From UBA2942 sp045127535 (GTDB lineage Bacteria > Bacillota > Clostridia > Lachnospirales > Lachnospiraceae): a stretch of DNA of 57,618 nt. The notes under the pieces were generated by a model. That model made no database searches. It was not told the origin of the DNA and worked only from the letters and a program-made list of their open reading frames with translations. A program made the translations under genes and the position numbers. The stretch covers positions 1 through 57,618 of the forward strand of contig JBGVQN010000028.1 of assembly GCA_045127535.1 (NCBI GenBank), read 5' to 3'. Each line of letters starts with the position of its first letter. Position 1 is the first letter of the stretch. Of the stretch, positions 8,847-16,736 are shown piece by piece.

Positions 8847-9110
8847 CCGTGCGGAGAAACCTCGAATAGCTCCTACAAGCGTTACTCTGGCAGTTAGCTC
8901 GGTCCAGGCTGCCTTACGGCACATAAAGGACACCACTTAGTGCTGCTCCATTCCTGACCTGACACGGTTCGTAGGCCTCTATTGCGTAAGACCCAGACTT
9001 CAACACCACTTACCAAAGGCAGCCTCACAAAAGCAAACCCTCAGAATCTCCATCACCCCTGCTGTAGCGGATTGCAGGTACAGGGCACCGCTAATTCCCC
9101 GGCTGCACGG
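8847..9110 (-). ncRNA. Signal recognition particle RNA, large Gram-positive type
   Basis: The minus strand aligns along its length with B. subtilis scRNA. It has the Alu part (AGCGGTGCCCTGTACCTGCA and AAGTGGTGTTGAAGTCTGGG), the SRP54-binding hairpin (GTCAGGTCAGGAATGGAGCA) and the 3' arm (GGACCGAGCTAACTGC). The ends CCGTGC and GCACGG pair and set 5' at 9110 and 3' at 8847, about 264 nt. In the SRP54 hairpin the pair closing the GGAA tetraloop is A-U where B. subtilis has C-G, a compensatory change. It lies downstream of tadA, as in other Firmicutes. Confidence 0.95.
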
Positions 9111-9117
9111 TTTTTTT

Positions 9118-9146
9118 ATTATACAATAGGCACCCGACTTTGTCCA
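9118..9146 (-). promoter_or_regulatory. SRP RNA promoter
   Basis: On the minus strand -35 TGGACA (9141-9146), 17-bp spacer, perfect -10 TATAAT (9118-9123). The predicted start, about 7-8 bases downstream, coincides with the folded 5' end at 9110. Confidence 0.8.
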
Positions 9147-9250
9147 GATAAATTTTACAAATTCCCCGTTGGATTTAAGTCTCCTAAAAAGTTCATTTTC
9201 TTCTCCAAGAGCATTGTACGGCACTCCTGTTCTCCAGACATCTGCCCATT

Positions 9251-9760
9251 TCAGCATCCGGATGTACCGGACCTTTCTCCTTCCAATGCCTGTTTCTGAA
9301 GCCGTTTTTTCATACGCATAGCCTTAAAAAAATCTGAAAGCATGGTGGAACATTCTTCCTCCAATACCCCCCTCACCACCTCTGCCTGATGGTTAAACTG
9401 CTCCATTTCCAGCAGATTCAGAATGGAACCGCCACAGCCTGCCTTGGCATTCATACACCCCATAACCACCTTGGGAATCCGGGCCTGTACAATGGCCCCT
9501 GCACACATCTGGCAGGGTTCCAACGTCACATATAAGGTACATTCCTCTAACCGCCAGTCCCCAAGCACCTTGCTGGCCTTGCGGATGGCATTTAATTCTG
9601 CGTGAGACAGGGTATTCTTATCTGTATTTCGTCTGTTATACCCTCTGGCTATGATATGATCCTGGTATACGATCACGCAGCCAATGGGAACCTCCCCCAG
9701 AGCCAATGCTTTTTTGGCCTGGCGGAGAGCTTCTTTCATATATTTTTCTTCCTGAGTCAT
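9251..9760 (-). CDS. tadA: tRNA(adenine34) deaminase TadA
   Basis: Zinc enzyme that converts A34 of tRNA-Arg(ACG) to inosine. 169 residues. It has the deaminase signature: HAE (catalytic His and Glu) followed by PCQMCAG (two zinc cysteines), with VPIGCVIV near the N-terminus. I start at 9760 because GGGAGG is 7 bases upstream; the in-frame extension to 9784 has no site. Its position upstream of the SRP RNA and dnaX matches B. subtilis. Confidence 0.95.
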   Translation of the reverse strand: MTQEEKYMKEALRQAKKALALGEVPIGCVIVYQDHIIARGYNRRNTDKNTLSHAELNAIRKASKVLGDWRLEECTLYVTLEPCQMCAGAIVQARIPKVVMGCMNAKAGCGGSILNLLEMEQFNHQAEVVRGVLEEECSTMLSDFFKAMRMKKRLQKQALEGERSGTSGC

Positions 9761-9815
9761 ATCATTCCTCCCGTCTCCCGCCATTGCATGAAACTGCCAT
9801 GCCGCTTTTTCCTGT

Positions 9816-11117
9816 TTACTCTTCCCACTGCAGCTGTACCAGCCAGAAGCCTTCCGGCCACTGAGGACTGGTCCTTTCTATTCCTATGTAGTGGTCAAAG
9901 CCAGCTTGTGCAGCCTGCATCCTCTCCTGTGTGGTATTGCCTCCGGGTATTCCCATAAAATATTCATACCCATCCTCATGGAGTACCCTGCCCACGATCA
10001 GACAACGGTACCGGTTGTAATGTCTGGCAAGAAAATGGCTGCAGCCGTATTTCCAGTTGGCTTTGGGCAGCCGGTTAATATCACATGGGCGTATTCTAAG
10101 ACACAGCACAGACTGACCCTGCATGGGAATTTTCATTTTAGGGTATTGTTTGGACAGATGCTGCCACAATACACTTTCCGAGATTTTTCTTACTGGACGG
10201 GGCTTTTCCTGTTCAATTTCCAAAGGAAGACCAAATTCTATCAAGTCCAGGGCAGCAGAAGCAAAGTGCAGCTGGGAATCTTCACAGTCTCCTTTCATCT
10301 CCGAAACCATTTCCACAGATGATTCTTCATTCACAGTATCTTTGTCCGGACAGGCTGCTGTGAAAGAAGACGGGGAAATACTGTCCGCTTTCTCTTCATA
10401 CAAAGATTCCTTCACTTCGTTTTCAGAAATCCGATCTTCTATGTCTTCTGTGGGGGATGTTTGTTCCAGACTGCTTTCCATCAGATGTTCTACAGAGTTC
10501 TCACTATAGCTTATCTCTTCCTCATGTTTCTTCTCAGGTTCCGGGCTGGCGTGCACTTCCTCCGGCCTGCATTCAGCAAAACTATCTGCCTGGAATTGCC
10601 CATATTCCTCCTCCGTGAAAATCTCAGCAGCTATTTCATCTCCGGTCATTGTTTTCTCTGGAGAATTCGTTTGCACGTTCTCCAAATGGACAGCCACAGG
10701 AGGTACCTCTACCTCCACCTCTACTTTTTCCTCTGCCTCAGGGGCTTTCCACTGGACAAAACGGCCGGCATCAAAAGTTCCGTTCCACAATGCTGCTACA
10801 GCACGTTCTGCTCCAGGCCTGGAAGTCAGCACGATGCCGCGCAGATCAGAAAAATTCTTTCCTTCTCCTATGCTCTCTCCTGCTTCCAGCACAAAATGTC
10901 CGGCCTGCATACTCCCAAGACGGATTCCTGCCATGTCTTCAGGTGCATCCAGCAATCCATACACATCTAAATTTCCCTGAGCAACACTGCCTCTGCCGGT
11001 AAGCTGCATGCGAATCCGTCCATCCCGCAGCTCTATCATACCAAATCCGGCTCCGGCTCCTTTTTTTGCTCCCTGATACTGATACAAATAAACTGCAAAC
11101 CGTCTATACAATGCCAT
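9816..11117 (-). CDS. Conserved-looking unknown protein with acidic linker
   Basis: 433 residues that I do not recognise with confidence. The N-terminal ~130 residues (YRRFAVYLYQYQGAKKGAGA, GLLDAPEDMAGIRLG) look like a small beta-rich domain. About 130-310 is acidic, low-complexity and probably disordered. The C-terminal ~120 residues (HYNRYRCLIVGRVLHEDGYE, FMGIPGG) form a second folded domain. There is no signal peptide and no membrane helix. It lies between rsmA and tadA on the same strand. The two-domain plus linker layout suggests a binding or scaffolding role, but this is a guess; I recall similar proteins only from Lachnospiraceae. Confidence 0.55.
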   Translation of the reverse strand: MALYRRFAVYLYQYQGAKKGAGAGFGMIELRDGRIRMQLTGRGSVAQGNLDVYGLLDAPEDMAGIRLGSMQAGHFVLEAGESIGEGKNFSDLRGIVLTSRPGAERAVAALWNGTFDAGRFVQWKAPEAEEKVEVEVEVPPVAVHLENVQTNSPEKTMTGDEIAAEIFTEEEYGQFQADSFAECRPEEVHASPEPEKKHEEEISYSENSVEHLMESSLEQTSPTEDIEDRISENEVKESLYEEKADSISPSSFTAACPDKDTVNEESSVEMVSEMKGDCEDSQLHFASAALDLIEFGLPLEIEQEKPRPVRKISESVLWQHLSKQYPKMKIPMQGQSVLCLRIRPCDINRLPKANWKYGCSHFLARHYNRYRCLIVGRVLHEDGYEYFMGIPGGNTTQERMQAAQAGFDHYIGIERTSPQWPEGFWLVQLQWEE

Positions 11118-11211
11118 TTTCGCACTACTCCCGCATCATTCCCTTTAATATATGCAGGTATGTCTCTTTGATAGAACATCAGTGTAAATCCTTGGGTTCT
11201 GTTACAACATT

Positions 11212-12081
11212 CTATCTTTTCAAATCCGCAAGGATATTGGTCAGGGTGGCAAATTCCTCCAATGTCAATGCCTCACCTCGCACAGTAGCTCCCTTGCCCA
11301 GTGCTTCTACTGCCTCTGTAATCTGCTCCTTGCTAAAGGACAGTTCCGGAGAATTGGACAGCCCATTTACAAGGGTTTTTCTGCGCTGGTTAAAGGATGC
11401 CCGGATCAGGCGGAATAACAACTTCTCATCTGTCACTTCCACTGGAGGCTTCTCATGACAGGTCAAGGATATAACTGCAGAGCCTACATTTGGCCTTGGC
11501 ATAAAGCAGTTTGGCGGTACATTGGCTGCCAGATACGGGTCAGCATAATACTGCACTGCCAGGGAGAGCGCCCCATAATCTTTGGTACCAGGGCCTGCCT
11601 GCATCCGCATGGCTACCTCTTTTTGTACCATGACGGTTACACGATCCAATGGTACATGGCTTTCAAAAAGCCCCATAATAATAGGGGTAGTAATATAATA
11701 TGGAAGATTTGCTACCACCTTGATGGGCTTTCCTCCATTTTTTTCCCGAGCCAAAGCAGCAATATCTACTTTTAAAATGTCCTGATGAAGTACAGTAACA
11801 TTATTATAAGAAGAAAGTGTATCTTCCAAAATGGGAATCAGGTGGTCATCGATTTCCACTGCCACCACTTCTCTGGCAGCCTCTGCCAAATACTGGGTCA
11901 TGGTACCAATACCCGGGCCGATTTCCAGCACAAAATCCTCCTTGGTCACACCAGCTGCTCCAATGATTTTTTCTAACACGTGGGTATCAATGAGGAAGTT
12001 CTGGCCGAACTTTTTTTCAAAATTAAAGTTATATTTCTGCAGTACTGCAATGGTATTTTTGGGATTTCCCAGTGTTGCCAT
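11212..12081 (-). CDS. rsmA: 16S rRNA dimethyladenosine transferase RsmA/KsgA
   Basis: Dimethylates the two adjacent adenines near the 3' end of 16S rRNA during late 30S assembly. 289 residues: FGQNFLID near the N-terminus, SAM-binding EIGPGIGTMT, acidic EIDDHLIP, and catalytic NLPYYITTPI. The C-terminal domain contains FNQRRKTL. AGAGGTG precedes the ATG. It follows tatD on the same strand by 113 bases, a common Firmicutes neighbour. Confidence 0.96.
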   Translation of the reverse strand: MATLGNPKNTIAVLQKYNFNFEKKFGQNFLIDTHVLEKIIGAAGVTKEDFVLEIGPGIGTMTQYLAEAAREVVAVEIDDHLIPILEDTLSSYNNVTVLHQDILKVDIAALAREKNGGKPIKVVANLPYYITTPIIMGLFESHVPLDRVTVMVQKEVAMRMQAGPGTKDYGALSLAVQYYADPYLAANVPPNCFMPRPNVGSAVISLTCHEKPPVEVTDEKLLFRLIRASFNQRRKTLVNGLSNSPELSFSKEQITEAVEALGKGATVRGEALTLEEFATLTNILADLKR

Positions 12082-12194
12082 AATTCACCTCTTTTTATTG
12101 TAATCATTTGATCTGTATCATTCCCCCATCTTACATATGGCGGTCATAAATATTTACAGAGAAAATCAGTTCCTGTATGTTCCCTTTATTTGCC

Positions 12195-12968
12195 TCACTT
12201 ACAAAGCCTGTAAGCCCGGTTTCCATTGTCCCATGTAGTCTGAATGACCTGTTCTTTGGAAATGCCTTTGATTTCTGCTATTTTTTCTGCCACCAGAGGC
12301 AGCCACAGGGAACTGTTACGTTCTCCACGGTGTGGAGATGGAGCAAGGTACGGACAGTCTGTTTCCAGCACCAGCCGTTCTAAAGGAGCATATTCCACCA
12401 CTTCCCGAAGCTTCCTGCCATTTGAAAAGGTCAGGACCCCTCCGATGCCAAGATAGTAACCCATGTTCAGGTATTCCCTTGCCATCTCTACGCTGTAGGA
12501 AAAACAGTGAATGATGCCTCCTAAATCTCTGCCATATCCCTTCATAATATCCAGCGTATCTGCCGCAGCATCTCTGCTGTGGATGACCACCGGCTTTTTT
12601 AGCTCTCCTGCCAGCTCTAACTGACGGACAAACCATTCCATCTGCTGCTTGGGAGCAGTGTCTTTCCAATAATAGTCCAAACCGATCTCACCTACAGCCA
12701 CTGCTTTTTCTTCCTTAAGCATATGTTTCAGCCAGGCAAACGTCTCTTCGTTTAACCCGCCTATATCAGTGGGATGGACACCGATGGCCGCATATATGAA
12801 ATCATAGGATTTAGCAAGCACCATCGTCGTTTTGCAGGAAGAAATGCTGGCACCTACGTTCACTACACGGCCTATGCCCTGCTGCGGCAGGGCATTTAAG
12901 AGCAGATCTCTGTCCTCATCAAATTTTTTATCGTCATAATGTGCATGGGTATCAAATATTAAATCCAT
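12195..12968 (-). CDS. TatD-family metal-dependent hydrolase (DNase)
   Basis: 257 residues forming the TIM-barrel amidohydrolase of the TatD/YcfH family. Visible metal ligands: DTHAHYDD (N-terminal HxH), GEIGLDYYW (Glu), VIHSRDA (His), IIHCFSY (His) and LETDCPYLAP (Asp). Family members are 3'-5' exonucleases or quality-control nucleases. CGAGGAA precedes the ATG. Placed before rsmA, as is usual in Firmicutes. Confidence 0.93.
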   Translation of the reverse strand: MDLIFDTHAHYDDKKFDEDRDLLLNALPQQGIGRVVNVGASISSCKTTMVLAKSYDFIYAAIGVHPTDIGGLNEETFAWLKHMLKEEKAVAVGEIGLDYYWKDTAPKQQMEWFVRQLELAGELKKPVVIHSRDAAADTLDIMKGYGRDLGGIIHCFSYSVEMAREYLNMGYYLGIGGVLTFSNGRKLREVVEYAPLERLVLETDCPYLAPSPHRGERNSSLWLPLVAEKIAEIKGISKEQVIQTTWDNGNRAYRLCK

Positions 12969-13182
12969 GGAATTCCTCGTTTTCTTTTATTTGGCAACAA
13001 CAGAAAATACAGTTGTCACCCACCTGGTCAATGAATTTCTGTCAGTGCCTATTATAACGCAGATTTTATCATCCTACCACTGTGTTTTTCTACCTGCATA
13101 GAATTTCTCTGATTTTCCCGGAAAACATGTTAGAATTGTGCAAAATAAAAATGGTTTTTTACAAGATTTTTACATTTGCCAC

Positions 13183-13211
13183 TTTACTGTGAACAAAATT
13201 GGTGCTATACT
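13183..13211 (+). promoter_or_regulatory. Promoter of a stand-alone mini-ORF transcript (unit A)
   Basis: -35 TTTACT (13183-13188), 17-bp spacer, -10 TATACT (13206-13211) on the plus strand. Both neighbouring genes are on the minus strand, so this promoter serves only the short unit ending at 13445. Confidence 0.6.
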
Positions 13212-13252
13212 AAAAAAGTTTTTTAGAAAAGTTGTTTAGGAGGGATAAAACA

Positions 13253-13324
13253 ATGTGTCGTAAATTTATTTTTTATGTGGCTGGTCTTGCATGTTCTCTG
13301 CTGCTGCTTTCTATCGGAGGCTGA
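13253..13324 (+). CDS. Small membrane peptide, 23 residues
   Basis: ATG with AGGAGG 8 bases upstream. The peptide begins MCRKF and is followed by a single hydrophobic stretch (FIFYVAGLACSLLLLSIGG), enough for one membrane helix. It follows the promoter at 13183-13211 by about 40 bases and ends in TGATG, overlapping a second mini-ORF. Too short to assign to a family. A functional small protein, a type I toxin-like peptide and a leader peptide are all possible. Confidence 0.45.
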   Translation: MCRKFIFYVAGLACSLLLLSIGG

Positions 13325-13368
13325 TGGCAAAAACAACAAATGCCCGTTTACGTCCATTATGGACATGA
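13324..13368 (+). CDS. Second mini-ORF, 14 residues, coupled to the first
   Basis: MAKTTNARLRPLWT. The ATG overlaps the stop of the preceding mini-ORF (TGATG), and GGAGG sits 3 bases upstream inside the end of that ORF, so coupled translation is plausible. The basic, water-soluble sequence is unlike the hydrophobic first peptide. No homology can be judged at this length. Confidence 0.3.
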   Translation: MAKTTNARLRPLWT

Positions 13369-13393
13369 TTACATAAGTTGATATGCAGAATGA

Positions 13394-13445
13394 AACTCTG
13401 TCAAAGAGACTCCTGGGTAAGCGGAGCGCTTTAACAGAGTTTTTT
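13394..13445 (+). terminator. Terminator of mini-ORF unit A
   Basis: Stem AACTCTGTCAAAG (13394-13406) with CTTTAACAGAGTT (13429-13441), one mismatch, followed by six T on the plus strand. It closes a transcript of roughly 230 nt. On the other strand it may also help to end the MATE gene message. Confidence 0.75.
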
Positions 13446-13497
13446 CTGTTTATTATTCCTAAAACCAATATGTCCGTTCCCCTGATCCATACTCCTG

Positions 13498-14838
13498 TCA
13501 GGCTTCCAGCCTCTGCATCCATCTTTTCCTGCGAAGCACCACCAGGGAGATTCCAAACCGCACGCACTCCTCTAAGGACAGTATAAAATATACATACGGA
13601 ATGGAAAGCCCCCAGACAAATGCACTAAGCAGCCCAAGAGGCACACCAAATCCCCAGGTTCCGATCAAGTCAATGACCATTACATAATTGGTCTTGCCGC
13701 CGCTGCGGATGATCCCTCCACCAAGGATCATATTCAGCACTTTAAAAGGTGCGACCAGCGCATAAGCCAGCAGGATCTGCCCTGTGAGTGTCTTCACTGC
13801 ATCTTCCACCTCGTATATTTTCACATAATAACTCCTGGTCAGGACGATCACTGTGGAAAGCACAACAGCGCCAGCAAACCCATACCAAATCAGTTTCTTA
13901 GCCTCACTGTAGGCCCTGTCAAACTCCCCGGTTCCAAGTCGTTTTCCGATTATGACGCTGGCTGCCTGGGAAAGTCCGCACAATGCCCCGATCATCAATC
14001 CCTGAATTGGATTGATCAGTGTCATAGCTGCACTTGCCTGAGTACCCATATGTCCGTAAATGACCGCATACACATTTTCTCCCAGACTCCACATAAACTC
14101 ACAGATCAAGATGGGCATCAGCATAGCTCCATATTGCTTCCAGTTAAAGCCCGCCTGCTGCTCCCTGCTGTCTTCCCTGCTCCACTGGCTCTTATATCGA
14201 AGCAGCATCAAAAACAATACCAGGAAGCTGACTGCTCTTGAGATTACTGTAGCAATGGCAGCTCCCTTGACTCCCATCGGTGCAAAGCCCAGCTTTCCAA
14301 AGATCAATATATAGTTCAGACCTGTGTTGACCACTGCTGCACCAATGCTGGCATACAGAGGCAGGGATGCCTTTTCCATGCACCGAAACAAAGTAGACAG
14401 CATGGTATCTCCTGCCATCAGCAAAAAGGTTGCAGCAATCAGCACAAGATAATCTGCAGCCTCCACCACAGTCTCATAGTCACGGGTATACAGTCCCATT
14501 ACCTGCCTTGGACACAAGGTACTGAAGCCGGTAAACAATATGGCCAATAACAGGGCGATTACCAGATTGATATAAAAGCTTCTGCGGACTTCCTTTTTGT
14601 TCTTTTGTCCTATGTACTGGGAAATCATGATTCCTGCCACTGCACCGATAGCAGACACCACCACAGAATATATAGAAGAAAATTTGCCTGCAAATCCTAC
14701 TCCTGCAACACTGACGCTGCCCAGCTGCCCAATCATGATCTGATCTACAATGCTAAATGAGGACTGCAGCATGGACTGCAGCGCTACGGGAACAGCAAGG
14801 CTGCATACTGTTTTCAAAAAACTTTTTTCCTGTTCCAT
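13498..14838 (-). CDS. MATE-family multidrug/cation antiporter
   Basis: 446 residues, about 12 hydrophobic helices. The N-terminal motif QSSFSIVDQIMIGQLGS and the internal repeat with LNMILGGGIIRSGGKTNYVM are typical of MATE/DinF exporters, which use Na+ or H+ gradients to expel drugs or metabolites. AGGAGG is 7 bases before the ATG. A promoter with an AAAGCGCTTT palindrome lies just upstream, and the LacI-type gene next door is an obvious candidate regulator. Substrate unknown. Confidence 0.9.
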   Translation of the reverse strand: MEQEKSFLKTVCSLAVPVALQSMLQSSFSIVDQIMIGQLGSVSVAGVGFAGKFSSIYSVVVSAIGAVAGIMISQYIGQKNKKEVRRSFYINLVIALLLAILFTGFSTLCPRQVMGLYTRDYETVVEAADYLVLIAATFLLMAGDTMLSTLFRCMEKASLPLYASIGAAVVNTGLNYILIFGKLGFAPMGVKGAAIATVISRAVSFLVLFLMLLRYKSQWSREDSREQQAGFNWKQYGAMLMPILICEFMWSLGENVYAVIYGHMGTQASAAMTLINPIQGLMIGALCGLSQAASVIIGKRLGTGEFDRAYSEAKKLIWYGFAGAVVLSTVIVLTRSYYVKIYEVEDAVKTLTGQILLAYALVAPFKVLNMILGGGIIRSGGKTNYVMVIDLIGTWGFGVPLGLLSAFVWGLSIPYVYFILSLEECVRFGISLVVLRRKRWMQRLEA

Positions 14839-14872
14839 TGTAATTCCTCCTGGAAATGGTTTGTTTCATAAA

Positions 14873-14920
14873 AAAGCGCTTTCTTTGCTTTATTATATCT
14901 CCGGCAAAGTGCAATTTCAA
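14873..14920 (-). promoter_or_regulatory. MATE gene promoter with LacI/CcpA-like operator
   Basis: On the minus strand -35 TTGAAA (14915-14920), 17-bp spacer, -10 TATAAT (14892-14897). The palindrome AAAGCGCTTT (14873-14882) lies at the predicted start of transcription and resembles sites bound by LacI-family proteins, with the central CG step, including CcpA cre sites. The LacI-type gene at 15089-16099 is next door. Confidence 0.6.
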
Positions 14921-15026
14921 AGGTTAAGCGTGTAACCTAAAACAAAAATTCAGGAGAAAATTTGGTACTTATGTACAATAGCATTGCAGCACATCACCAG
15001 TCTTGTTTTGAATCCTTTCACATAAC

Positions 15027-15080
15027 AAAAAAGACACCAAGTCTTTGCAATGTTTCACTGCCAAAGATCCGGTGCCTTTT
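15027..15080 (-). terminator. Terminator of the LacI-type regulator gene
   Basis: On the minus strand arms GGCACC and GGTGTC plus inner CTTTG/CAAAG enclose a loop, followed by six T (complement of 15027-15032). Confidence 0.7.
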
Positions 15081-15088
15081 GCATCCTC

Positions 15089-16099
15089 TTATTTCACAAC
15101 ACTATCGGTACTCCCCCGCTCTACCAGGGTAACCGGCAGCATGATCGTGGTCTCTATTTCCTTCTTTTCTTTCAGCTCTCCAAGCTTTTCCAGGGCGATC
15201 CTGGCCCGCAGGGCTACGTCCTGCCGCACAGAGGTCAAGGTGGGGGACACCAGACTGCAGATAGGGGTATCATCAAATCCGGCAACAGATACCTCTCCCG
15301 GAACAGACACCCCCTGTTCCTCCAACAGAGCCATCAGCTCCACTGCATAATAGTCAGAGACCACAAATATTGCAGAATGACTTCTGATCTGCTCCATATG
15401 CTCCAGATAAAATGCCCGCCGCTCACTTTTCTGCATGGGTATCAGCATAAAATGGGTATTGTCTGCCCCAAAACCAGCGCAGAACCCATCATAGCGTTCC
15501 TTATCTGTACAGATCTCATTATCAGCAATGCACAAGGCCTGTCTATGTCCCTTTTCCCGAAAATAAGTACCTACCTGAAACCCTCCGTCGTAATTGTCAA
15601 TGGTAATGTTGCAGATGCGCTCTGTCTGACAGCAGTATCCGTCATACACCACAAAGGGGATGCGCATATGACTGCGCAAATACATATAGTCCTGCTCACA
15701 AAAGCCCATCAGTACCATGCCATCCATATTCCACATGGAAGCAAAGCGGATGATCTCCTCCATATCAGTGGTTTTTTTTACCATCATAAACTGTCCGTTT
15801 TGCTCAATTTCGGTAGACAGGTGGTTTAAAGATGAGGCAATGAAAAAATCCTCCAAAACATGGGACTCGTACTTTTCATGGTTGTTGATCACCACCCCAA
15901 TGATGCGGGAAGCATTTTGCGCCAAAAGGATACCAGCCATGCTGGGAATATATTGTCGTTCTTCTAAAAGAGCCTGGACGCGCTTGACAGTTTCATCGGA
16001 GATCTTCTTTGTCTTGCCGTGCAGGACATTGGAAACAGTAGCAGTGCTGAGGCCCAATTCCTCAGCGATATCAGAGATCCTTACCCGTTGTTCTTCCAT
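15089..16099 (-). CDS. LacI-family transcriptional regulator
   Basis: 336 residues. N-terminal HTH (VRISDIAEELGLSTATVSNV, residues ~6-25) with the hinge region, then a periplasmic-binding-like sugar-sensing domain with SVAGFDDTPI and TLTSVRQDV, both family hallmarks. Caggag lies 8 bases upstream of the ATG. It is flanked by a MATE exporter and a Nudix gene rather than sugar genes, so the effector cannot be guessed. A palindromic LacI-like site sits in the MATE promoter. Confidence 0.92.
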   Translation of the reverse strand: MEEQRVRISDIAEELGLSTATVSNVLHGKTKKISDETVKRVQALLEERQYIPSMAGILLAQNASRIIGVVINNHEKYESHVLEDFFIASSLNHLSTEIEQNGQFMMVKKTTDMEEIIRFASMWNMDGMVLMGFCEQDYMYLRSHMRIPFVVYDGYCCQTERICNITIDNYDGGFQVGTYFREKGHRQALCIADNEICTDKERYDGFCAGFGADNTHFMLIPMQKSERRAFYLEHMEQIRSHSAIFVVSDYYAVELMALLEEQGVSVPGEVSVAGFDDTPICSLVSPTLTSVRQDVALRARIALEKLGELKEKKEIETTIMLPVTLVERGSTDSVVK

Positions 16100-16200
16100 T
16101 GCAAATTCTCCTGTGCGTCATTCTGATATTTGATCGGTTCTCTCAGATTTGCTTGCATTGCTGCAGTTTTAACTGACATGCTGTGGTCTGATCTGAGGGG

Positions 16201-16602
16201 TTACATTGCCAGGCTGATCTGATGGATCAGCCCAATATCTGCCGGCAGCCACTCTACTGAATACAGCTCCTCCCTGGTCAGCCATCTAGCTGCCTCATGC
16301 TCCTTCAGTACCAGATCTCCCTTTACCACCTGACACCAGAAACAGTCCATGGAAAGATGAAAGGCTGGATAGTCATACTCTACTGTAGTGATCAAATCCC
16401 CAACAGTGATCTCTGTATCCAATTCTTCTTCAATTTCACGAATCAGCGCCTGCTGTGGAGTCTCAGAATCTTCAATTTTTCCACCAGGAAACTCCCAGCC
16501 TCCTTTAAAATCTCCATATCCCCTCTGGGTGGCAAAAACAGTGGGGGCACCCTGTTCGTTTTCAGCCTTGATCACTGCTGCTACTACACGAATTGTTTTC
16601 AT
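16201..16602 (-). CDS. Nudix hydrolase, MutT/CTP pyrophosphohydrolase type
   Basis: 133 residues with the full Nudix box (GGKIEDSETPQQALIREIEE): a magnesium-dependent hydrolase of nucleoside diphosphate-linked compounds. The N-terminal VVAAVIKAENEQGAPTVFATQRGYGDFKGGWEFPGG is the MutT-like (deoxy)NTP pyrophosphatase arrangement. I start at 16602 (GGAG 9 bases upstream); an in-frame extension to 16659 is not supported. It lies 134 bases after the PLD-helicase gene on the same strand, so it may belong with the island to its right, where another NTP pyrophosphohydrolase is encoded. Confidence 0.9.
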   Translation of the reverse strand: MKTIRVVAAVIKAENEQGAPTVFATQRGYGDFKGGWEFPGGKIEDSETPQQALIREIEEELDTEITVGDLITTVEYDYPAFHLSMDCFWCQVVKGDLVLKEHEAARWLTREELYSVEWLPADIGLIHQISLAM

Positions 16603-16736
16603 ATGTTTAAACTCCTTATATACACAGATATTTTTAGGTAATTGCAAGACTGTATGCAATGCCAGCTTTGGAAAGGATCTGGTGCCTAACGTTGCATCCT
16701 GCCTGTTTTGTTTTTATGGATTGGCAATGGGGTGTT

